In this document: one piece after another, positions 59,447 to 64,000 of the stretch | Numbering within the stretch: position 1 is the first letter of the stretch | Layout of the letters: every line of letters begins with the position of its first letter | NCBI RefSeq assembly: GCF_039539525.1 | Contig: NZ_BAABDH010000033.1 | Location: forward strand, 1-64,000 | Direction of reading: 5' to 3' | Length of the DNA: 64,000 nt | Source: Hymenobacter algoricola | GTDB taxonomy: Bacteria; Bacteroidota; Bacteroidia; Cytophagales; Hymenobacteraceae | Notes under the pieces: generated by a model | The model's database searches: none | Seen by the model: the letters and a program-made list of their open reading frames with translations, nothing else | What the model was told of the DNA's origin: nothing | Made by a program: the position numbers and the translations under genes

Positions 59447-60559
59447 ATGGCTTCTCTCAACGGCGTTACCGTTCATCCCGACTGCCGCCACTTCCGTGGT
59501 GATATTCCCTGCCGGCCCAACAAGGAGCACGGCTACCAGTGCGCCGGCTGCCCGGTGTATGCGCCCGTGGAGCAGCGCATCCTCATCATCAAGCTCGGGG
59601 CCATCGGCGACGTTATCCGGACTACGCCCCTGCTGCGCCGGCTGCGCCAGGAGTACCCGAACGGCAAAATCACCTGGCTCACGCTCACGCCCGCCATCCT
59701 GCCGGCCGGGGCCATCGACGAGATCCTGAAGCTCGACCTGCCCAGCGTGCTGCACCTGCAGGCCCGGGAGTTTGATCTATTGCTGAATCTGGATAAGGAC
59801 AAGGAAGCCTGCGCCCTACACGACACCATCCGGGCCACCCGCAAGTTTGGCTACACCCTGCACCCCGCCGGCGTGGCCTGGCCCACCAACGAGCTGGCCA
59901 ATCACAAGTTCCTGACCGGCGTGTTCGACGAGCTCAGCCAGCAGAACCAGAAGCCCTACGTGCAGGAAATCTTCGAGCTCTGCGGCTTCGAGTTTCAGCA
60001 CGAGGAGTACGTGTTCGACAACCACCAGGACAAAGGCTACCGCTGGGACGCGCTGCCGACGGGGAAGCCCCGCATCGGCCTCAACACCGGCTGCGGCGAT
60101 AGGTGGACGACCCGCCTGTGGAGCGACGAAAAGTGGGTGGAGCTGATTGAAAAGCTGCAGCAGGCCGGCTACGCGCCCGTATTGCTGGGCGGCACGGCCG
60201 AGGAGGAGCGCAACCAGCGCCTGCACGCGGCCACCGGCGCGGCCTACCCGGGCACGTTCCCGCTGGAGCAGTTCATCAACCTGATGCAGCAGATGGACGG
60301 CATCGTGACCCAGGTGACCATGGCCATGCACATCAGCATTGCCCTGCAAAAGCCCACGGTGCTGATGAACAACATCTTCAACCCCTACGAATTCGACCTC
60401 TACGGCCGCGGCCAGCTCGTGCAGCCCGACCGCGCCTGCGTGTGCTTCTACCGGGGCAGCTGCAGGCTGGGCACCAGCTGCATGGAGGAATTGCCGGCGC
60501 AGAAAGTGTTCGAGGCCGTGCAGGCCAGTGTACCGGCTTCTCTTCACCTGTCATCCTGA
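59447..60559 (+). CDS. GT9 (heptosyltransferase-family) glycosyltransferase with N-terminal Cys cluster
   Basis: Protein of 370 aa. ILIIKLGAIGDVIRTTPLL (about residues 46-64) and the C-terminal PRIGLNTGCGDRWTTRLW and DGIVTQVTMAMHIAIAL-like segments mark GT9, which adds heptose or similar sugars to lipopolysaccharide. Unusually, four Cys (13, 22, 32, 35) precede the fold, spaced like a metal site. The last codons (HLSS) and the TGA stop are read from the inverted repeat at 60548-60705, so the natural C-terminus may have been altered by that repeat. Confidence 0.82.
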   Translation: MASLNGVTVHPDCRHFRGDIPCRPNKEHGYQCAGCPVYAPVEQRILIIKLGAIGDVIRTTPLLRRLRQEYPNGKITWLTLTPAILPAGAIDEILKLDLPSVLHLQAREFDLLLNLDKDKEACALHDTIRATRKFGYTLHPAGVAWPTNELANHKFLTGVFDELSQQNQKPYVQEIFELCGFEFQHEEYVFDNHQDKGYRWDALPTGKPRIGLNTGCGDRWTTRLWSDEKWVELIEKLQQAGYAPVLLGGTAEEERNQRLHAATGAAYPGTFPLEQFINLMQQMDGIVTQVTMAMHISIALQKPTVLMNNIFNPYEFDLYGRGQLVQPDRACVCFYRGSCRLGTSCMEELPAQKVFEAVQASVPASLHLSS

Positions 60560-60705
60560 GCAGAGCGAAGGACCTGCCTCGGATATCCTGGCAGCTGGCT
60601 GAAATGAGCAAAGCCCTTGACCGCGCCAACGGGAAAGGGCTTCGCTCATTTTATCGGCATCCCGGAGGCGAAGAGGCAGGTCCTTCGCTCTGCTCAGGAT
60701 GACAG
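60548..60705. repeat. Perfect 33-bp inverted repeat, GTCATCCTGAGC head, enclosing a hairpin
   Basis: The left arm (60548-60580) begins CTGTCATCCTGAGCAG and is matched perfectly by the right arm (60673-60705). The 92-nt loop holds a second stem at 60602-60651. The left arm overlaps the last codons of the GT9 gene and supplies its stop. Confidence 0.95.
60602..60651. terminator. Hairpin terminator nested in the repeat
   Basis: AAATGAGC-a-AAGCCCTT pairs with AAGGGCTT-c-GCTCATTT (17 positions, one mismatch) around a 16-nt loop and ends in TTTT. It lies between the convergent GT9 and GT4 genes and can serve both. Confidence 0.7.
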
Positions 60706-60731
60706 ACGATTTTCTTGATTGATAACTACTA

Positions 60732-61859
60732 CTACTCCTGCCCCACGGCTTTCAGCGCGGCCACCATCTCGCGCCACGAAAACTCCTTCTTCTTGGCCCA
60801 CACCCCGGCGGTAAACTCGGCTTCGCGCTGGTGCTGGTAGAAATCGACCAGCGCGTCGGCAATGGCTTTGGGCGTAGGCTTCACCACGTAGCCTACTTCG
60901 CCGTCGGGAATCAGCTCGGCCAGCCCGCCCACGTCGGTGACCAGCATGGGCCGCTCGAAGTGGTAGGCAATCTGCGACACGCCGCTCTGGGTGGCGTTTT
61001 TGTAGGGCTGCACCACCAGGTCGGCGGCGCAGAAGTAGTCCACCACCTTTTCGTTCGGAATGAAGTCGGTGGCGCGCACGAGGCGGCTTTCCAGGCTATG
61101 CTGCTTGATCAGGACCTCGTAGGGCGCGGCAGCCTCGTAGTACTCGCCGGCAATAATGAGCTTGACGGGCAGGTGGCGCAGGCGCTCATCGGCAAAGGCT
61201 TCGAGCAGAATATCGAGGCCCTTATAAGCCCGGATAAAGCCGAAGAACAGCAGGTAGCCGAACTGCGGGTCCAGCTTCAGCGCTGCTAGAGCCGCGGCTT
61301 TGGACTTGAGGGGGCCGAAGTTGTCGTAAAGCGGGTGGGGCTGGTAGCGGGCGGGCTGGTTGAAGCGCAGGCGGCGCAAATCGGCCAGCACGGCCCGGCT
61401 CATGGTCACGAAGCCGTGGCAGGCCGAGAGGAAGTAGCGCGTCAGGGGCCGGTCGCCGGGGCGCTTCTCGTGGGGAATCACGTTGTCGGTAATGGCCACT
61501 ACGCGGCTGTGGCCGTTGCGGCGGATGCGACGGGCAATAAAACCCAGCGCGGGCCCCATAAACGGGAGCCAGAACCGGAAAACCACCAGGTCGGGCTTCT
61601 CCCGCCGCAGCTGCTCCCCCACTTTCCACCAGGTCAGCGGGTTCACCGAGTTGATGCTGACTTCAATGCTCAGGTCGGTGGGGCCGGGCTCGGTGCTGAA
61701 CTGGGTCTGGCCCGGAAACAGCAAGTCGGGATACTGCAGGCTGAACGTCACCAGCCGCACCTCGTCGCCGGCCTCGCAAAAGGCCCGCGCCAGCCGCTCG
61801 TTGTACGTGGCCAGCCCGCCCCGCAGCGGATACGCCGGCCCAATGATGACGACTTTCAT
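60732..61859 (-). CDS. GT4-family glycosyltransferase
   Basis: Protein of 375 aa, GT-B fold. The N-terminal IGPAYPLRGGLATYNERLA (about residues 5-23) is the acceptor/pyrophosphate loop. The C-terminal half has LLFFGFIRAYKGLDILLEAF (about 205-224), FIPNEKVVDYFCAADLVVQPY and a SGVSQIAYHFERPMLVTDVGGLAE segment with the EX7E-type region. Probably builds a surface polysaccharide or glycolipid. Downstream of the GT2/DUF4199 genes on the same strand but separated from them by an inverted repeat. Start at 61859. Confidence 0.88.
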   Translation of the reverse strand: MKVVIIGPAYPLRGGLATYNERLARAFCEAGDEVRLVTFSLQYPDLLFPGQTQFSTEPGPTDLSIEVSINSVNPLTWWKVGEQLRREKPDLVVFRFWLPFMGPALGFIARRIRRNGHSRVVAITDNVIPHEKRPGDRPLTRYFLSACHGFVTMSRAVLADLRRLRFNQPARYQPHPLYDNFGPLKSKAAALAALKLDPQFGYLLFFGFIRAYKGLDILLEAFADERLRHLPVKLIIAGEYYEAAAPYEVLIKQHSLESRLVRATDFIPNEKVVDYFCAADLVVQPYKNATQSGVSQIAYHFERPMLVTDVGGLAELIPDGEVGYVVKPTPKAIADALVDFYQHQREAEFTAGVWAKKKEFSWREMVAALKAVGQE

Positions 61860-61890
61860 AGCGTGGTCAGTTGATGCCCCAAAATCAGCT

Positions 61891-61990
61891 GTCATCCTGA
61901 GCAGAGCGAAGGACCTTATCACGGCAGAACAAGACGGGGTTACGTCAATCGTTCAACTGGCACAAGGTCCTTCGCTCTGCTCAGGATGAC
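61891..61990. repeat. Perfect 27-bp inverted repeat, GTCATCCTGAGC head
   Basis: Arms 61891-61917 and 61964-61990 pair perfectly; each shares at least the first 24 bases with the arms at 60548-60705. The 46-nt loop is unrelated. Lies between the GT2 and GT4 genes. Confidence 0.95.
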
Positions 61991-62005
61991 AACCTTAAAA
62001 AACTG

Positions 62006-62992
62006 TCAATCCAGGTTCAGCTTGTCCCGGATCAGGTACTGGTTCTTGCGGGGGCCGCTGAGCTGGACCATCTCGGCCAGGAAACCGGCCAGAAACAGCT
62101 GCACGCCCACAATGACGGCCACCAGCGCCAGAAAAAACAGGGGCTGGTCGGTGACGCTACGGGCGCGCAGGTTGTGAAACGCCAGCCACCACTTTTCCCC
62201 TACCAGCCAGAGCGTAATCAGCATGCCGATGAAAAAGGACAGGCTGCCCATAGTGCCGAAAAAGTGCATGGGCCGTCGCCGGAACCGACTCACGAAGGTG
62301 ATGCTGAGCAGATCCAGAAAGCCGTAGACGAACCGCTCCAGCCCGAACTTGGTTACGCCGTACTTGCGCTCCTGGTGCTGCACGGCCTTCTCGCCGATGC
62401 GCCCGAAGCCGTTCCACTTGGCAATGACGGGAATGTAGCGGTGCATTTCGCCGTAGACCTCGATGCCCTTCACCACGCGCTGGTCGTAGGCTTTCAGGCC
62501 GCAGTTGAAGTCGTGGAGCGCAATGCCCGAAATCCAGCGCGTCACGCCGTTAAACAGCTTGGTCGGGATGGTTTTGCTCAGCGGGTCGAAGCGCTTCTTT
62601 TTCCAGCCGCTCACCAGGTCGTAGCGCTCCTCCACGATCATACGGTACAGCTCGGGCAGCTCCTCGGGCGAGTCCTGCAGGTCGGCGTCCATGGTGCACA
62701 CCACCCGGCCGCCGGCTTCCTTGAAGGCGGTATTCAGCGCCGCCGACTTGCCGTAGTTGCGGTTGAAGCGGATGCCTCGTAGGTGGGTATCGGTCTGGGC
62801 CAGCTCCTCAATCACGTCCCAGGATGCGTCGGTGGAGCCGTCGTCGACCAGAATCACCTCGTAGGTCAGCCCGTGCTGGCTCAGCACGCGGTGAATCCAG
62901 CGCGTGAGCTCCGGCAGGGACTCGGCTTCGTTGAGCAGGGGAATTACAATGGACAGCTCAACGGGAAAATGCTGCGACAGACGCTTACTCAA
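62006..62992 (-). CDS. GT2 polyprenyl-phosphate glycosyltransferase with two membrane helices
   Basis: Protein of 328 aa of the ArnC/GtrB/DPMS-like type. VIPLLNEAESLPEL (about residues 16-29), VDDGSTDASW (about 50-59), CTMDADLQDSPEE (about 97-109) and HDFNCGLKAY form the GT-A domain. Two C-terminal membrane helices (about 245-265 and 285-310) anchor it. It loads a sugar onto undecaprenyl phosphate on the cytoplasmic side. The likely start is TTG at 62992, overlapping the stop of the DUF4199 gene by 8 nt, which suggests translational coupling. Confidence 0.88.
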   Translation of the reverse strand: MSKRLSQHFPVELSIVIPLLNEAESLPELTRWIHRVLSQHGLTYEVILVDDGSTDASWDVIEELAQTDTHLRGIRFNRNYGKSAALNTAFKEAGGRVVCTMDADLQDSPEELPELYRMIVEERYDLVSGWKKKRFDPLSKTIPTKLFNGVTRWISGIALHDFNCGLKAYDQRVVKGIEVYGEMHRYIPVIAKWNGFGRIGEKAVQHQERKYGVTKFGLERFVYGFLDLLSITFVSRFRRRPMHFFGTMGSLSFFIGMLITLWLVGEKWWLAFHNLRARSVTDQPLFFLALVAVIVGVQLFLAGFLAEMVQLSGPRKNQYLIRDKLNLD

Positions 62993-63509
62993 ATTCGGGA
63001 CGGTTGCGTTTGGTAATGGCCGAGATGATCAGCGAAAGGATAAAGCCCAGCACGATAGACGAGATGATGGCAATTACCAGCCCGATGGGGCCACTGCTGA
63101 ACTTCTGCGACATGGCCACGGCCTGGTCAATCTGCGCGTCGTCCATGCCCTGGGTCTCCAGCTTGGCTCGGGCAAGGTCCATGCCGCGCTGGGTCGCCGA
63201 TGGATCGATAAATTCCATGTAAACGTAGCGGAAGATGGCCCCCAATACCCCGGAAACCGCCGATAGCAGGGTACCAATACCCAGCCCCTGGCTGTAGGAC
63301 ATGAAGCCCCCGTTGTTGGCCTTGAAAAACTTATGCGCCAGCACAACGCCCACAATCCAGATAACCATGCCCAGCAGGCTCAGCGGCACGTTTCCTTCCT
63401 GGCCCGTTGCGAACAGGATGAAGGTGAAGATAACGGAGGCAAGACCCACCAGCAGGCCATAACGAATGCCAACAGCAGTGGTAGTAACGGCAGTAGAGGT
63501 GTTTTCCAT
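62985..63509 (-). CDS. DUF4199 domain membrane protein
   Basis: Protein of 174 aa with four predicted membrane helices (about residues 15-33, 45-60, 78-100 and 147-168) and a soluble loop rich in Met/Asp/Gln between the last two. The pattern AHKFFKANNGGFMSYSQGLGIG is typical of Bacteroidota DUF4199 proteins, which often sit directly beside a GT2 gene, as here. Function unknown. Start at 63509 (MENTST). Confidence 0.85.
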   Translation of the reverse strand: MENTSTAVTTTAVGIRYGLLVGLASVIFTFILFATGQEGNVPLSLLGMVIWIVGVVLAHKFFKANNGGFMSYSQGLGIGTLLSAVSGVLGAIFRYVYMEFIDPSATQRGMDLARAKLETQGMDDAQIDQAVAMSQKFSSGPIGLVIAIISSIVLGFILSLIISAITKRNRPEFE

Positions 63510-63551
63510 GGTGCTCAGAAAATAGGTGGTCAATGGTAAAAGAATGTGGTA

Positions 63552-64000
63552 TTACTTCCGAAAGAAAATCCCCCCTGGCACGCTCAGCAGCAGCCCCACC
63601 AACAGCTTTTTAATCAGGTCATCATTCGTCAGGCTCCGCGCGTCCAGCTGCTGCAGGCCCCGGATGGTTTGGTCGTACTGCGCCTGGCCGCCTTTCTGGC
63701 GCAGGTACAGGGCCTTGGTGCCTGCCGCAATCTTAAGCATCTCGGCCTTGCTGCGCGCCAGCTGCGCCGGGCCTGCGGCCTGGGCCAGGGCATACACGCT
63801 GACCGCCGAAATACCGGCCGTCAACAGCGTAATCAGCAGGCCAGTGCCCAGGGCCCGCTTCAGGCCCGGCCCCTCGGGCTGGTAATACCGGCGCAGGCTC
63901 CACTGCCCCACCAGCACCGCCAGCGGCACCAGCACCATCGCCATGATTTTCTTGGGCCCGAACGGGTCGTTGTGGGTCAGATAAAGCCCCACAATCCACA
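63552..64000 (-). CDS. DUF4199-like membrane protein, N-terminus outside the window
   Basis: The reading frame (WIVGLYLTHNDPFGPKK...) runs off the end of the window, so only the C-terminal part of about 149 residues is seen. It has the DUF4199 pattern: two or three membrane helices, GLKRALGTGLLITLLTAGISAVSVY, then a soluble segment and a last helix near the C-terminus (LLVGLLLSVPGGIFF). It is 42 nt upstream of the second DUF4199 gene; together with the GT2 gene they form one minus-strand operon. An internal GTG at 63992 is not needed as a start. Confidence 0.75.
   Translation of the reverse strand, partial: WIVGLYLTHNDPFGPKKIMAMVLVPLAVLVGQWSLRRYYQPEGPGLKRALGTGLLITLLTAGISAVSVYALAQAAGPAQLARSKAEMLKIAAGTKALYLRQKGGQAQYDQTIRGLQQLDARSLTNDDLIKKLLVGLLLSVPGGIFFRK

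Noticed and set aside
1..64000. tRNA, rRNA, tmRNA or CRISPR array
   Set aside because: No cloverleaf-like or rRNA-like sequence and no regularly spaced repeat series was recognised by eye; a covariance search could still find a small RNA.

Overview
This 64 kb window is high-GC chromosomal DNA of a Bacteroidota member, most probably a Hymenobacter or close relative (Cytophagales). That is inference, based on Bacteroidota promoter boxes (TAnnTTTG, with TTG/TTTG about 20 nt upstream), remnants of type IX secretion (T9SS) sorting domains, GIN-domain and DUF4199 proteins, a GT3-type glycogen synthase, a Bacteroidota-type arginine decarboxylase, few recognisable Shine-Dalgarno sequences, and many short inverted repeats between genes. 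I see no rRNA, tRNA, CRISPR array, prophage or intact insertion sequence. One ambiguous base (N) lies at 27244.

Layout. 0.2-2.9 kb: a GntR(YtrA)-type ABC operon with a clear operator. 3-10 kb: an orphan TPR histidine kinase, an SDR enzyme divergent from malate:quinone oxidoreductase, a hypothetical protein, then a decayed T9SS tail followed by an XRE-like regulator preceded by stacked palindromes. 10.3-11.9 kb: a GT39 glycosyltransferase. 12.2-23.1 kb: a compact cluster of adenylate-forming ligase, BtaA-like (DUF3419) transferase, kinase-fold phosphotransferase, GNAT, a dikinase-like enzyme lacking the PEP barrel, a UbiA-like prenyltransferase and an MMPL/RND exporter. I could not match this cluster to a described pathway; it is my main candidate for an undescribed biosynthesis-and-export system. 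23.2-24.6 kb: a YfcC/DcuC-type carrier.

25-29 kb: GH13 branching-type enzyme and glycogen synthase (glycogen metabolism). 29-38 kb: DUF4198 protein, STAS protein, ribonuclease Z, queuosine-precursor transporter, trpS, a hypothetical protein, a CoA transferase and a DEAD-box helicase. 38-46 kb: SDR, a broken gene, menA, glutathione peroxidase, LOG-family protein, argS and a lipoprotein. 45.8-48.5 kb: arginase head-to-head with arginine decarboxylase. 49-57.6 kb: HAD phosphatase, protoporphyrinogen oxidase, polyprenol-phosphate mannosyltransferase-like GT2, TerC, Ada-like methyltransferase, an AsmA-like/GT51 transglycosylase and purB. 57.6-64 kb: a frameshifted T9SS cargo gene, a second XRE-like regulator with a 56-nt perfect palindrome, and envelope glycan genes (GT9, GT4, GT2) with two DUF4199 membrane proteins.

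Two themes cut across the window. First, many intergenic gaps carry inverted-repeat pairs, several sharing the head GTCATnCYGAGC, and these sometimes enclose terminators or supply a stop codon. Second, two paralogous XRE-like proteins each sit behind elaborate but mutually unrelated palindromes, and one of those palindrome types shares its core with a repeat 25 kb away.
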